Source of the DNA: Neobacillus ginsengisoli
GTDB lineage: Bacteria > Bacillota > Bacilli > Bacillales_B > DSM-18226
Assembly: GCF_030813055.1 (NCBI RefSeq)
Contig: NZ_JAUSTW010000010.1
Coordinates: 61,102-125,101 of the forward strand
Direction of reading: 5' to 3'
Length of the DNA: 64,000 nt
The notes under the pieces are model-generated. The model worked only from the letters and a program-made list of their open reading frames with translations, was not told the origin of the DNA and did no database searches. This document shows positions 26,486 through 36,437 of this stretch, piece after piece. The position numbers and the translations under genes are program-made. How positions within the stretch are numbered: position 1 is the stretch's first letter; the number at the start of each line of letters is the position of its first letter.

Positions 26486-28078
26486 TTATAGAAGCTCATA
26501 CCCGGGTAGGGTTAAAAACTCAGCAAACTCATCATTCAAAATCAGTTGATCAAACAGTTCGATAGCTTCAGTAAATCGGCCATTCTTATAGGCTGTATCA
26601 CCGATTTCCTGTTTAATTTTTTCCAATTCCTCAACCTTGTATTGTTCATACATGTCGACAGTTACTTTTCGACCGTCCTGTAAAACACCCTTCGGATGGC
26701 GAATCCACTGCCACAGCTGTGCCCGTGAAATTTCCGCTGTTGCGGCATCCTCCATTAAGTTATGGATGGGCGCTGCCCCTCTGCCGGATAGCCATGAAGC
26801 CACATATTGAATCCCCACATTGATATTGACCCGTACGCCCTCTTCCGTAATGTTTCCACCGGGTATTTCAAGTAAGTCTTTAGCAGTAACTTCTATTTTC
26901 TGTTGCTTGGTTGTATGAATTTGGTTGGCTACGGGCATTTCGCGGTTGAATACTTCCAGGGCAACCGGTACAAGACCCGGATGGGCAACCCATGTCCCAT
27001 CGTGCCCATCTCGTGCTTCGCGCTCTTTATCGGCACGGACCTTAAGAAAGGCTTCTTCGTTTGCCTCAGGGTTATCACGAATTGGAATTTGCGCTGCCAT
27101 CCCGCCAATAGCCGGTGCCTTGCGGCGATGACAGGTTTGAATCGTCAGCATCGAGTAGGAACGCATAAATGGAACGGTCATCGTTACTTGGGAACGGTCA
27201 GGCAATATGACATCCTTGTGGTTACGCAGCTTTTTCAAGTAACTGAAAATATAATCCCATCTCCCACAGTTCAAGCCCGCCGAGTGTTCTTTTAGCTCAT
27301 ATAAAATTTCATTCATTTCAAATGCGCCCATGATGGTTTCAATTAAGACAGTTGCTTTAATGGTTCCATTTGGAATCCCAAGCTTTTCTTGCGCAAATAC
27401 AAATACATCATTCCAAAGCCTTGCTTCTAGATGACTTTCAAGCTTTGGCAGGTAAAAATAGGGACCTGTTCCTCCAGCAAGTAGGTTTTTCACATTATGG
27501 AAAAAGTACATCCCGAAATCGAAAAAGCTACCGGAGATTGGTTTGCCATCCAATAACACTTGTTTTTCCTCCAGGTGCAGTCCGCGGGGTCTTACAAACA
27601 GTACAGCTGTTTCTTCGTTCAGTTCATATTTCTTACCTGAGGGATTTTCATAGTAAATAGTCCGATTTACGGCATCCCGTAAGTTAATTTGTCCCTCGAC
27701 AATGTTTTCCCATGTCGGAGAAGTAGCATCCTCACAATCGGCCATAAAAACTTTCGCACCCGAATTTAAGGCGTTAATGACCATTTTCCGGTCAGTCGGT
27801 CCTGTAATTTCTACTCTGCGATCTTGAAGGTCTTGAGGCAGAGGCGCAATCGTCCAGTCTCCATGCCGGATATTTCTTGTCTCCGGAAGGAAATCCGGGA
27901 GCTTTCCGCTGTTGATTTCTTCTTGGCGTTTTCGTCTGTACTGTAACAGCTCCACTCTTCTTTCACCGAAATTCCGCTCGAGTTCTTCAATAAAAATTAA
28001 TGCCTCAGGCGTCAAAATCTCTTTATACTGGGCTCTCAAGGGCCCGACTACTTTAATACCTGTTGTTTGCGTGGACAT
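26486..28078 (-). CDS. aceB: malate synthase A
   Basis: Condenses glyoxylate with acetyl-CoA to malate. The protein of 530 aa has [21 protein letters not shown] (general base region) and [21 protein letters not shown] [15 protein letters not shown], and [14 protein letters not shown] near residue 360. The start is set at the ATG 28078, with AGAGGTGAT nine bases upstream; the frame opens at 28090. First gene of aceBA. No perfect cre site could be seen upstream. Confidence 0.96.
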   Translation of the reverse strand: MSTQTTGIKVVGPLRAQYKEILTPEALIFIEELERNFGERRVELLQYRRKRQEEINSGKLPDFLPETRNIRHGDWTIAPLPQDLQDRRVEITGPTDRKMVINALNSGAKVFMADCEDATSPTWENIVEGQINLRDAVNRTIYYENPSGKKYELNEETAVLFVRPRGLHLEEKQVLLDGKPISGSFFDFGMYFFHNVKNLLAGGTGPYFYLPKLESHLEARLWNDVFVFAQEKLGIPNGTIKATVLIETIMGAFEMNEILYELKEHSAGLNCGRWDYIFSYLKKLRNHKDVILPDRSQVTMTVPFMRSYSMLTIQTCHRRKAPAIGGMAAQIPIRDNPEANEEAFLKVRADKEREARDGHDGTWVAHPGLVPVALEVFNREMPVANQIHTTKQQKIEVTAKDLLEIPGGNITEEGVRVNINVGIQYVASWLSGRGAAPIHNLMEDAATAEISRAQLWQWIRHPKGVLQDGRKVTVDMYEQYKVEELEKIKQEIGDTAYKNGRFTEAIELFDQLILNDEFAEFLTLPGYELL

Positions 28079-28253
28079 GAACTTTATCACCTCTTGTTAT
28101 ACTACAGTATCTATCCTCGCTTTGTATTATATAACACAAAAATCAAAAAAGGAACTACTTTTCAGAAAATTTTATAAAAATAGGAAAAATAAACCTATAG
28201 TAGCATTTTTATTTTAATCTCATCCATTTGGTTTACCTTCAATAGGAATTACC

Positions 28254-28286
28254 AAAAAGGCTGCCGATTACGATCGACAGCCTTTT
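28254..28286. terminator. terminator after the GH15-type gene
   Basis: AAAAGGCTG / CAGCCTTTT stem with a 14-nt loop and T-runs on both strands. Confidence 0.8.
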
Positions 28287-28300
28287 AACACTTTTTTTAG

Positions 28301-29350
28301 TTAGATCATTCTCTCATATCTCTCTTTTGCCAAAATGTACATGGCGCTTCCCCACCCTAATGGTGTATTCGAATTATAGTTTGTTGATTTGGCAAAATAC
28401 AATTCCGGCAAACTTCCATCACTGAGCATTACATTCTCAGTTTTTTTAATATACTCCCCTGCTTTTTCGATGTTTCCTAATTCTAAATGGCATAGTGCCA
28501 GCCATGGAAGGCCAAATGTCCACTCTGCCTCCGTATCAAAATAAAATGAAAGTTCATGATGCCTTCCCTCATGTTCCACTGTTGAATAATAGGAATCTCC
28601 CTTATATCGAATGACACCACGTTCCCGCAGCAAATAGCTTTCAGTTTGTTCGACCACCACTTCCGCTGCTTCTCTGCTCAAAACACGGTAAGGGTATACT
28701 AAACTCATTTGGGCTAAGTCGTATGTTCGGTCTTTACTTTCACGCGGAAATAGTGAGGACAGGGTTTGATATCCATTGGCAATCCATTCTCCCGGAACAA
28801 AGACGAGGTCTCTAACTGCCTGAAGCCCTGCCACACAAGCACCAACTGAACTGGAATGGACCTCTCTCCACTCTTCCCACATTCCATTATCAGCATCATC
28901 CCAATACTCGGCACATCCTAAATAGCCCACAAGTTTTTGAACAATCTCGTGGTCTTTTCCATCTCGGATGATTCTTTTTCCGCTTTTCTCCCCCTTCCCA
29001 ATTCCCCAAAGAATTGCTCCAACCGCATCGTGTTGAGCATGCCCCCATGGAGATTCCATTTCCCTGACATCATGGGCTGAATACCTGGAATGAATGTATT
29101 CCCATTGCTCTATCGGCTTTTGCCTTGTATGTATATCCAGTTTCCATTCATATTCCTTAAATAAATCCAATATCCGATGATAGGTCATTTCATAAATACC
29201 ATTACACTGATTCAAATAAGGTAAAGACATATAGAAGGAGTCACGTAACCAAACATAACTGTAGTCTGTAGACGGGGAAGCTACATACAAACCATGCGGC
29301 AGACGTAAATGATCCAGAATTTGATAACTATTGAAAACCTTTTCGTTCAT
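28301..29350 (-). CDS. glycoside hydrolase family 15-like protein
   Basis: Cytoplasmic protein of 349 aa with the (alpha/alpha)6-barrel motifs of GH15 and phosphorylase-kinase-like enzymes: YSYVWLRDSFYM at about 30-41, PWGHAQHDAVGAILWG near 101-116, SVGACVAGLQAV near 167-178 and NTPLGWGSAMYILA at the end. It is shorter than fungal glucoamylases and has no signal peptide, so an intracellular oligosaccharide is the likely substrate. The exact reaction is not known. Single gene, divergent to nothing close. Catalytic glutamates cannot be assigned by eye. Confidence 0.72.
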   Translation of the reverse strand: MNEKVFNSYQILDHLRLPHGLYVASPSTDYSYVWLRDSFYMSLPYLNQCNGIYEMTYHRILDLFKEYEWKLDIHTRQKPIEQWEYIHSRYSAHDVREMESPWGHAQHDAVGAILWGIGKGEKSGKRIIRDGKDHEIVQKLVGYLGCAEYWDDADNGMWEEWREVHSSSVGACVAGLQAVRDLVFVPGEWIANGYQTLSSLFPRESKDRTYDLAQMSLVYPYRVLSREAAEVVVEQTESYLLRERGVIRYKGDSYYSTVEHEGRHHELSFYFDTEAEWTFGLPWLALCHLELGNIEKAGEYIKKTENVMLSDGSLPELYFAKSTNYNSNTPLGWGSAMYILAKERYERMI

Positions 29351-29414
29351 TTTTGCCCCTCAGTTTCTTTCTTTTTACCATTCTTTCTAGCCACATCGAT
29401 AACTTTTTATACGC

Positions 29415-29446
29415 AAAAAGGCAGGTACCCGCCTCAGGGTACCTGC
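29415..29446 (-). terminator. terminator of the nir-siroheme operon
   Basis: Perfect GCAGGTACCC / GGGTACCTGC stem with a six-base loop, followed by CTTTTT on the minus strand, directly after the last siroheme gene. Confidence 0.9.
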
Positions 29447-29447
29447 T

Positions 29448-30065
29448 TCACTTTAACTCTTCATATAATCGCTGAAAATCTTCATCCCGATTTTTACTGT
29501 TTAAAAACTCCGGGCTTACAATCGCTTTTAAAAGATTACGTTTAATTGCTGCATCTTCCACTTCATTCAAAATCCATTTTCGCGTCTCAAAAAGAAATTC
29601 GAGATAACTTTCATAGGAGTCATCAAATTGCAATTCAAGCTGCTGACGGATTTTGCGCGCAAGTGTCGGGCTCGCGCCTCCTGTCGATACGGCAATACTT
29701 AAACGGCCTCGCTTCAAGTGGGATGGTACATGGAAATCTGAGCCATTAGGGTCATCCGCAATGGTTGCAAGCTGATGATCCGCCGCTGAATTTTTCACCA
29801 AACGATTTAATTCCGTATCATTTGTAGCCGCAAAAATCATAAACGCATCCTGAAGGTCGCTTTCGGAAAAAGACTTTTGCCTCCAATCGATTTTTCCATC
29901 AAGCGCAAGTTGCTTTAGTCCATCACTCGCTTCAGGGCAAATCAATATAATCCTCGCTCCTGTCCCAAGCAAGCCGGCTACTTTTCGCTCTGCCACTTTC
30001 CCGCCGCCAACAACGACTATTCTTTTCCCTTTTAGCCGCAGCATTATCGGGTAGATTTCCATCAT
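29448..30065 (-). CDS. precorrin-2 dehydrogenase / NAD-binding siroheme synthase domain protein
   Basis: Oxidises precorrin-2 to sirohydrochlorin with NAD. The N-terminal Rossmann site is IVVVGGGKVAERKVAGLL at residues 15-32, and the siroheme-synthase dimerisation motif is STGGASPTLARKIRQQLE near 127-144. The length of about 205 aa corresponds to SirC/YlnF, without the CysG methylase half. It overlaps the chelatase gene by four bases. With the two upstream genes it completes siroheme for the nitrite reductase. Confidence 0.88.
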   Translation of the reverse strand: MMEIYPIMLRLKGKRIVVVGGGKVAERKVAGLLGTGARIILICPEASDGLKQLALDGKIDWRQKSFSESDLQDAFMIFAATNDTELNRLVKNSAADHQLATIADDPNGSDFHVPSHLKRGRLSIAVSTGGASPTLARKIRQQLELQFDDSYESYLEFLFETRKWILNEVEDAAIKRNLLKAIVSPEFLNSKNRDEDFQRLYEELK

Positions 30066-30763
30066 GTCCTCACCTCACCTGCCCTCTTTTGGATAAGCGG
30101 AATTAACTTTTCATCAAAACCAACAGGGTCGCAAAGCTTAATGCTCTCATCGTACATTCGTAATTCTTTCTCCATTTTGGCCTTATATCCGCCTGAAAAC
30201 AATAAATAAGGGAGAACATAGATTCTTTTATCCACTAGCTTCTCTACCATTTCAAGATAGAAAACAGGGGTAGTTAAATAGGCAGTGTGGACCTCTACGT
30301 TCATCTCCCCGGACAGCCTCCGTGCCAGTGTTTCAAATTCAATAGCCGTTTCTTGCTCTCTGCTCCCGTGCCCTACAACCAGGACAGCATTATCCTCAGT
30401 TTGCTCAAATCCCGCCGCTTTCAGCCTATCCATTAATACCTCAACCATTATTTCATCGACACCAAGCGGCTCGGCATATCGGAACACAATATCAGGATAG
30501 CCTTTGAATTCATTCGGAATATCCTCATTCGCATGAATTCCCGGCAAAAGTAATACGGGGACAACCGTTATTTTATTAGCGCCTTTATCGATGCACATCT
30601 CAATCGCCTGAGAGATTGATGGTTCGGCGTGTTCGAGAAATCCATAAGCGTGGATAGCCCCCCCGGGCTTATTTTTTATCCTTCGTATAAAAGAAATAAA
30701 TTTCTCATTTGCAGCTGTCCGACGGCTTCCATGGGCAATATAAATGATTGCTTCCATTGTCAT
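30062..30763 (-). CDS. sirohydrochlorin ferrochelatase (SirB/CbiX type)
   Basis: Inserts Fe2+ into sirohydrochlorin. Two CbiX repeats are visible: IIYIAHGSRRTAANE at residues 5-19 and AVLVVGHGSREQETAIEF near 126-143; the histidines in AHGSR and GHGSR are the metal-handling residues. The length of 233 aa is that of the long two-domain form. Overlaps of four bases with both neighbours show tight coupling. A cobalt chelatase role is possible in the family but the nitrite context favours iron. Confidence 0.88.
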   Translation of the reverse strand: MTMEAIIYIAHGSRRTAANEKFISFIRRIKNKPGGAIHAYGFLEHAEPSISQAIEMCIDKGANKITVVPVLLLPGIHANEDIPNEFKGYPDIVFRYAEPLGVDEIMVEVLMDRLKAAGFEQTEDNAVLVVGHGSREQETAIEFETLARRLSGEMNVEVHTAYLTTPVFYLEMVEKLVDKRIYVLPYLLFSGGYKAKMEKELRMYDESIKLCDPVGFDEKLIPLIQKRAGEVRT

Positions 30764-32208
30764 TCGGCCACAAAAGGCTTTCCCGCTAATAAAGCAATCA
30801 ATGCCTGTTTTGTTGCTTTTTCGGGCATCTCCGCTTGCTTTAGCCCCGCCGTTTCAACGGCAGCCATCGTTTGTTTCCCCATACAAATTACGTGTAAACT
30901 TTTAAAAAATTCCCGCGCATCGATCTCACATTCTTTTAACGCCTCAAAAAAAGGTTCGACAGCTGCACTGCTTGGGAACACCATCGTATTTACCTCTGCT
31001 TCTTCCAACATTCTTTTAAAAATCGGAAAGAATTGCGAATCCACTACCTTTTTACTCGTAACTAAAGTGTCGCCATATTCCGGTTTATTTTTCAAAATGC
31101 TGTCATCACCGATAATGAGCAATTCCCCTGAATCAGGCATCTCAGCAGCCAAACTTGCACAAAATCCACGCTCATTTAATGCTTTAATTGTTTTGACAGA
31201 GGCTCCAAAGAAGTCGGCGTTTATGTTCCGAATATCAACCCTATTTTCCACAAGAGCTGAGAAAAATTCACCCACACTTTCCGGGGAAGCAAAGAGAATT
31301 TTTTCATAGGCAGATGCTTTTTCAAGATCAACTGGCACTGCTGTCTTTTTCCATTTAGGAAACTCAATAACATCTGCACCTTGCTCCTGAAGTTCTTTTG
31401 CTAATTGGCTGGGGCTTTCACCTGTACGAGCAAGCACGATTTGCCGGCCATACAACGGCTTTTTCTCGAACCAGCTTATTTTTTCACGGAGTGAAATGAC
31501 TTCACCTACGAGGATAATCGCAGGATTGCTAAACTTTGCTTCCGCAACCTTAGCTGTAATATCTGCCAACGTCCCTTGCAATGTTCTCTGACGGCCAAAT
31601 GTACCCCATTGAATTAAGATAACGGGGGTGTTAGCCTGCTTGCCATGCGTAATGAGATTTTCACAAATAAACGGTAAATTCCCGACACCCATATAAAAGG
31701 CAATCGTATCAACGCCGCGTGCCAGGCCTTCCCAGTGGAGTAATGGCTTACCGTCTTTTGATTTATCATGGGCGGTTACGACCGCAAACGATTCCGCATA
31801 CTCACGGTGAGTAACAGGAATTCCCGCATAGAGGGGGGCTGCAATCCCCGACGATATGCCGGGAACGACTTCAAAGGGAATCTGATAGTCGGCCAGGGCT
31901 GCCGCTTCTTCACCTACACGGCCGAAAACACCGGGATCTCCGCCCTTAAGACGGACAACCATTTTATCTTCTAACGCTTTCGCTACTAAAAGATCATTAA
32001 TATTCTCCTGTCTTAATGTATGGCGGTCAGGCAATTTGCCGCAGTAAATCAATTCACAATCAGCCGGGGCAAATTCCAATAGCTTTGGATTGGCAAGCCG
32101 GTCATATAAAATGACTTCTGCTTGCTTAATGGCCTCCAACCCTTTTACCGTAATTAAACCAATATCCCCGGGCCCTGCTCCTACTAGAAATACTTTTCCT
32201 GTTTTCAT
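30760..32208 (-). CDS. uroporphyrinogen-III C-methyltransferase fused to uroporphyrinogen-III synthase
   Basis: Two-domain protein of 482 aa. Residues 1-245 are a CobA/SUMT methylase with VFLVGAGPGDIGLITVKG at 6-23, RLKGGDPGVFGR near 83-94 and VVPGISSGIAAP. Residues about 250-480 resemble HemD (ARTGESPSQLAKELQEQGADVIEFP at the domain start). It makes precorrin-2 and may also supply uroporphyrinogen III locally. Fusions of this type are common in Firmicute nir/nas clusters. The HemD half is the less conserved one, so its activity is not certain. Confidence 0.9.
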   Translation of the reverse strand: MKTGKVFLVGAGPGDIGLITVKGLEAIKQAEVILYDRLANPKLLEFAPADCELIYCGKLPDRHTLRQENINDLLVAKALEDKMVVRLKGGDPGVFGRVGEEAAALADYQIPFEVVPGISSGIAAPLYAGIPVTHREYAESFAVVTAHDKSKDGKPLLHWEGLARGVDTIAFYMGVGNLPFICENLITHGKQANTPVILIQWGTFGRQRTLQGTLADITAKVAEAKFSNPAIILVGEVISLREKISWFEKKPLYGRQIVLARTGESPSQLAKELQEQGADVIEFPKWKKTAVPVDLEKASAYEKILFASPESVGEFFSALVENRVDIRNINADFFGASVKTIKALNERGFCASLAAEMPDSGELLIIGDDSILKNKPEYGDTLVTSKKVVDSQFFPIFKRMLEEAEVNTMVFPSSAAVEPFFEALKECEIDAREFFKSLHVICMGKQTMAAVETAGLKQAEMPEKATKQALIALLAGKPFVAE

Positions 32209-32246
32209 CCTGCAGCCTTCCTTCCATTCAACCGATACTTATTCTC

Positions 32247-32567
32247 TTAGATTACTATAAAAACAATGTCGTTATCTACCTCAACCTGATATGTCCGTAC
32301 TTGACCTACGTCCGGTGCCTGAACTTTACCGTCTGTTAATGATATTTTCCAATCATAAACCGGGCAAAAAACGTATTCACCGCTAACGAGTCCTTCGGTA
32401 AGCACGCCGCCTTTTGGGTGTGGACTGCGGTTCTCAATCGCATATACTTCACCGTTTGTTAATTTAAATAAGGCGATTTCTTTATCATCAATTTTAATTG
32501 AATAGCCTGCTCTTACCTTAAGATTAGAATAGTTTGCTACAGGAATACGGGTTATTGTTGAAATCAT
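32247..32567 (-). CDS. nirD: nitrite reductase (NADH) small subunit
   Basis: Rieske-fold accessory subunit of assimilatory NADH-nitrite reductase, 106 aa. NRSPHPKGGVLTEGLV and VFCPVYDWKISLTDG mark the fold. Of the four ligands of a true Rieske cluster only part are present (SPH and CPVY instead of CxH and CxxH), as usual in NirD, so no cluster is expected. It overlaps the end of nirB by four bases. Confidence 0.92.
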   Translation of the reverse strand: MISTITRIPVANYSNLKVRAGYSIKIDDKEIALFKLTNGEVYAIENRSPHPKGGVLTEGLVSGEYVFCPVYDWKISLTDGKVQAPDVGQVRTYQVEVDNDIVFIVI

Positions 32568-34993
32568 TTACCTTCACTCCCTACCATAATGGTGTGTTTT
32601 GCATAATATTTATCCTGGATTTCTTCACTTTGGATTGCTTCATTCCAAGGCTCAATGTATTTTTGTAATGTTTGGTCCATACGGCTATTTAATGCTTTGC
32701 GGGTTTCTTCATTTGCCAGAACTTCTTGCACATGCTTCAAGCCGACACGGTCGATCCATTTAGAAGTACGTTCAAGATAATTAGCTGTTTCACGGTAGTA
32801 CTGGAGGTAGGCACCTGTCATTTCCATAACCTCAGCTTGGTTTTTTACCGTGCATAATAATTCTCCAGGGCGAAGGTCAACCCCGCCGTTACCGGCAACA
32901 TAAATTTCCCAGCCACCGTCAATACCAACAAAACCAATATCCTTAATTCCTGCTTCAGAGCAGTTCCTTGGACAGGCAGATACGCCCATTTTGACTTTAT
33001 GCGGTGTATCAAGACGTTCAAACTTTTTCTCCAGCTCAATACCCAATGCCATAGAATCCTGTGTACCATAGCGGCAAAATTGAGCCCCGACACATGTTTT
33101 AACGGTACGAAGTGTTTTTCCGTAAGCATAACCGGATGGCATATCAAGCTCTTCCCACATACTTGGAAGATCTTCTTTTTTCACTCCAAACAAACCGATT
33201 CGTTGTCCGCCCGTTAATTTGACTAGTGGCACATCATATTTTTCAGCGACTTCTGCAATCTTCTTCAAATCTGCTGCAGTTGTTACCCCGCCATACATTC
33301 TTGGAACAACAGAGTATTTTCCGTCCTTCTGGATATTGGCATGCATTTTTTCATTTACCAGGCGGGAATCACGATCATCCTTATAGGTATCCATGTAAAT
33401 CATGCCAAGGTAATAGTTCAAAGCAGGACGACATTTTGTACAGCCTTCTTCATTGTTCCATTCAAGCACATTCATGACTTCTTTAACGCTTGTTAACCCT
33501 TTGGCTTTAATTTCAGCTACCACTTCATCGCGGCTCAGGTGAGTACAACCGCAAAGGCTAATCTTTGCCGCTGCTGCAGCATCAAACTTATCACCAAGCG
33601 TAAGGGCAAGAATTTGACTGACCATCGGCTTACAGCGTCCGCAAGAACGGCCTGCATTGGTACAATGGCTAACCTGATCAAGTGTCGTTAACCCCTTTGC
33701 TTGAATGGCATCAACGATTGCGCCTTTGGTGACCCCATTACAGCCGCAAATTAATTCATCATTCGGCATGGAGGCAACATCGTCACTTCCTCCGGCGTCG
33801 CATTCAGTTTGCAAAATGGAAATGCTCGTCATTCCGCTGACGTCTTCCTTTTTTGTCAGCATCCGGTATAACTTGGTGCTATCTTTTGTATCTCCATATA
33901 AAACAACACCGACAATCAGATTATTTCTGATTAAAATCTTTTTATAAATGCCATCAAATTCATTGTGAACTTTAATTGCTTTTGTCGTTTCGTCTTCAAA
34001 AATCTCTCCTGCTGAGAAGAGGTCTACGCCTGCAACCTTTAATTGTGTTCCTGTTACAGACCCTTCATAAGGAGCTACATCAACCCCACAAATTCTTCCT
34101 GCAAGGACTTTGCCTTGCTCGTACAATGGAGCAACGAGGCCGTAGACGATTTCCCGATGCTCTGCGCATTCACCTGCTGCGTATACATTCGGTGCACTTG
34201 TTTCCATATAGTCATTGACAACAATTCCACGATTTACGTAAATTCCGCTGTTTTTCGCAAACCCGGTATTGGATTTAATCCCAATTGCCATGACCACAAG
34301 GTCGGCTTCAATTTCGGATCCATCTTTAAAACGAAGACCTGTTACCCGCTCATCTCCAAGGATTTCAACTGTCTGTTTTTCCATTAAAAAGTTCATACCT
34401 TGTGCTTCGAGTTCTTTTTTCAACATCGCGGATGCAACTGAATCTAACTGGCGTTCCATCAAGTCAGGCATCAAATGGACAACATCAACTACCATTCCAA
34501 GGTTTAGTAATCCTCTGGCTGCTTCTAATCCGAGAAGTCCGCCACCTATGACAACCGCCTTTTTATATTCGCCTGCTGATTTGATCATCATTTCACAATC
34601 TTTGATATCACGAAATCCTGTAACGCCTTTTTTGTCCGCACCCGGAATTGGCAGGATAAAAGAATTTGATCCCGTTGCAATAATCAGTTCATCGTATTCT
34701 ACTGCACGGCCTTTATCTGTAAAAATCATTTTCCCTTCCACATCAATCCGTTCAGCCGCTTCCCCTGTAAATAATTGAATGTTGTTTTCTTTGTACCAAT
34801 CTAATGGATTTATGATAATGTCTTCAAAGCTTGTGTCTCCCTGAAGGATATTAGATAACTTAATCCGATTATAGTTTGGGTATGGCTCTTGACCAAAAAT
34901 AGTAATTTCAAATTGATCTTGAGAAATTTTCAGGATTTCTTCGATGGTTCTAACTCCGGCCATTCCGTTCCCGACCATAACTAATTTTTTCAT
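32564..34993 (-). CDS. nirB: nitrite reductase (NADH) large subunit
   Basis: Reduces nitrite to ammonia with NADH. Domains of the 809-aa protein in order: FAD/NAD Rossmann part with VMVGNGMAGVRTIEE and AVVIGGGLLGLEAARGL; two BFD-type [2Fe-2S] units (CGCNGVTKG with CGRCKP, and CGCTHLSRDEV with CTKCRP); then the sulfite/nitrite reductase half with siroheme/[4Fe-4S] cysteines in TVKTCVGAQFCRYG and VSACPRNCSEAG. The start is the ATG at 34993 with AGGGAGAG upstream. The frame opens earlier at 35017. Two Fnr-type palindromes lie upstream. Confidence 0.95.
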   Translation of the reverse strand: MKKLVMVGNGMAGVRTIEEILKISQDQFEITIFGQEPYPNYNRIKLSNILQGDTSFEDIIINPLDWYKENNIQLFTGEAAERIDVEGKMIFTDKGRAVEYDELIIATGSNSFILPIPGADKKGVTGFRDIKDCEMMIKSAGEYKKAVVIGGGLLGLEAARGLLNLGMVVDVVHLMPDLMERQLDSVASAMLKKELEAQGMNFLMEKQTVEILGDERVTGLRFKDGSEIEADLVVMAIGIKSNTGFAKNSGIYVNRGIVVNDYMETSAPNVYAAGECAEHREIVYGLVAPLYEQGKVLAGRICGVDVAPYEGSVTGTQLKVAGVDLFSAGEIFEDETTKAIKVHNEFDGIYKKILIRNNLIVGVVLYGDTKDSTKLYRMLTKKEDVSGMTSISILQTECDAGGSDDVASMPNDELICGCNGVTKGAIVDAIQAKGLTTLDQVSHCTNAGRSCGRCKPMVSQILALTLGDKFDAAAAAKISLCGCTHLSRDEVVAEIKAKGLTSVKEVMNVLEWNNEEGCTKCRPALNYYLGMIYMDTYKDDRDSRLVNEKMHANIQKDGKYSVVPRMYGGVTTAADLKKIAEVAEKYDVPLVKLTGGQRIGLFGVKKEDLPSMWEELDMPSGYAYGKTLRTVKTCVGAQFCRYGTQDSMALGIELEKKFERLDTPHKVKMGVSACPRNCSEAGIKDIGFVGIDGGWEIYVAGNGGVDLRPGELLCTVKNQAEVMEMTGAYLQYYRETANYLERTSKWIDRVGLKHVQEVLANEETRKALNSRMDQTLQKYIEPWNEAIQSEEIQDKYYAKHTIMVGSEGK

Positions 34994-35083
34994 GTTGGGT
35001 CTCTCCCTATTAATCAATTAATGTTTACGTTTAATGTAGGTTTTTTCTATAGCTAAATTGTAATCTCCCGCGTTTTAAAAATT

Positions 35084-35099
35084 TGTGAAGTACATCACA
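35084..35099. promoter_or_regulatory. Fnr/Crp-type operator, promoter-proximal
   Basis: TGTGAAGTACATCACA, a perfect TGTGA-N6-TCACA palindrome, about 90 bp upstream of nirB. This matches the B. subtilis Fnr consensus. The TnrA box has N7 spacing and does not fit. Confidence 0.65.
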
Positions 35100-35112
35100 T
35101 TTCAACAGTTTT

Positions 35113-35128
35113 TGTGAAAAACTTCACA
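35113..35128. promoter_or_regulatory. Fnr/Crp-type operator, distal
   Basis: TGTGAAAAACTTCACA, a second perfect TGTGA-N6-TCACA palindrome, 29 bp centre-to-centre from the first. Two such sites so close are unlikely by chance. Confidence 0.65.
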
Positions 35129-35145
35129 TTATTGTCATAAACAAC

Positions 35146-35187
35146 AAAAGAGGATGACCCTTTTAAATAGGACATCCTCTTTTTTTA
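35146..35187. terminator. terminator after the membrane gene pair
   Basis: AAAAGAGGATG pairs with CATCCTCTTTT around a 16-nt loop; T-runs follow on both strands. It ends the genes at 35197-36437. Confidence 0.8.
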
Positions 35188-35196
35188 AATATATCT

Positions 35197-36183
35197 CTAC
35201 GCCGTCTGTTTATTTTTTTGCCTTTGTGGTATTCGTTTCACCAACGAACTTACCACCGGTACCAAAATGCCGACGACTACAACCGGTATGAGCTCCCATA
35301 CTTTCAATGGGGGTGTAATCAGCAAACCCAACCGATTAATGGTAAACAAGGTTAGGAAGTAAAACAAACTCCCGGCAAGCCCTGCCAACCAATCATCCCT
35401 TCTAAACACTAAATAGAAAATCGGGATAAATATAAGTGTAACCGGAACATACGATGTTGGATAGTGGATAGCAAGAAATATGGTTTTGCCGATAAATCGT
35501 AATAATACATAAAGAGCTGTCGCCATCACAGGTATTGTATAGTCACCTATTAGCCGGATGACTAATACAGTTAGTAGGGAAACCATCGCTACTGAAAAAA
35601 TCGGATAAACCCATTCGGGGATGCCCCCAAAAATTTGTGATTCAGGGTTTGAAATCAGTGCCAGGATTTCTTTCGAAGCAATCGATTGATGATGGATATA
35701 TTGGTTATACGAAATTGCCCCGTTCTCCTGCTGCATATTCGGGAATACCAAGCATTCAAGCAGGAACATCGCAAACCAAGTATGCAGTGACCTCCAAGTC
35801 GGCTTTTCATTTTCCGTAAATTTATTAAATCCGCGCCACACACCAATAATCATAATGTCTGTAGCAATATAATAAATAAAATGGGTTGGGCTCCAAGTGG
35901 TTAAATCAATGCCATAGGCGATATGATAGCTAAAATCTAACGGAATCCCAATTAAAAATAAGGAATAGCCAATGGTAATCAGATTCCGGGAAAATCGGTC
36001 CATATAATGGAGCTGTCTCCATTCCTTGACCAGCAAAAAAGCTCCAAGTGTAAAACCACAAAAATTCACAATATGTGGAATCGAATATTCTTCAAATAAA
36101 TATTTAAAATGATATGACGCATCCCATGCAGAGCCAATAAATTTCAATAAAAATGCAGTTACCCATAAGCGGTAATATTTCAA
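35197..36183 (-). CDS. uncharacterised polytopic membrane protein
   Basis: I do not recognise this family. The 328-residue protein has about nine hydrophobic segments and few charged loops, ending in a basic tail (KRIPQRQKNKQTA). Conserved-looking histidines lie in or near membrane segments, for example WDASYHFKYLF, IPLDFSYHIAYGID and PTHFIYYIATD near residues 19-110, which could bind a metal or haem (inference only). Translation starts at TTG 36183 behind GGGAGGT. It lies 20 bases after the small membrane gene at 36204, so both form an operon. A metal-binding-type lipoprotein is divergent from them. Confidence 0.7.
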   Translation of the reverse strand: MKYYRLWVTAFLLKFIGSAWDASYHFKYLFEEYSIPHIVNFCGFTLGAFLLVKEWRQLHYMDRFSRNLITIGYSLFLIGIPLDFSYHIAYGIDLTTWSPTHFIYYIATDIMIIGVWRGFNKFTENEKPTWRSLHTWFAMFLLECLVFPNMQQENGAISYNQYIHHQSIASKEILALISNPESQIFGGIPEWVYPIFSVAMVSLLTVLVIRLIGDYTIPVMATALYVLLRFIGKTIFLAIHYPTSYVPVTLIFIPIFYLVFRRDDWLAGLAGSLFYFLTLFTINRLGLLITPPLKVWELIPVVVVGILVPVVSSLVKRIPQRQKNKQTA

Positions 36184-36203
36184 ACTTCTACCTCCCTTTT
36201 TCC

Positions 36204-36437
36204 TTAACCTAACAGGTCAAAAATCGTTCCGTATATTGCCACAAGGATATAATTAAGAAGTAGCGCAAGTCCAAACGTAATTCCCGAATTTCGAACATTT
36301 TTTTGTTTAAATAAGTTATAGATAAATACAATTCCTGCAATCACTAGAAAGAGATTACCTGCTACTAATGACCAAATTAAACTTGGGCTTTCAGTATGAG
36401 GCACTGCTGTCACATGCAGTAAATAATGTGGTAACAA
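36204..36437 (-). CDS. small membrane protein
   Basis: Protein of 77 aa with two transmembrane segments, at about residues 19-41 and 52-74, joined by a basic loop (FKQKNVRNSG). No family is recognised. The start is a TTG at 36437, supported by GGAGGGGG six bases upstream. It precedes the nine-segment membrane gene and is probably translated with it, perhaps as a partner subunit. A histidine-containing N-terminus (LPHYLLHVTAVPH) faces the outside by the positive-inside rule. Confidence 0.65.
   Translation of the reverse strand: MLPHYLLHVTAVPHTESPSLIWSLVAGNLFLVIAGIVFIYNLFKQKNVRNSGITFGLALLLNYILVAIYGTIFDLLG

Noticed and set aside
35084..35128. TnrA boxes upstream of nirB
   Set aside because: TnrA sites are TGTNA-N7-TNACA; both palindromes have N6 spacing and fit Fnr/Crp instead.
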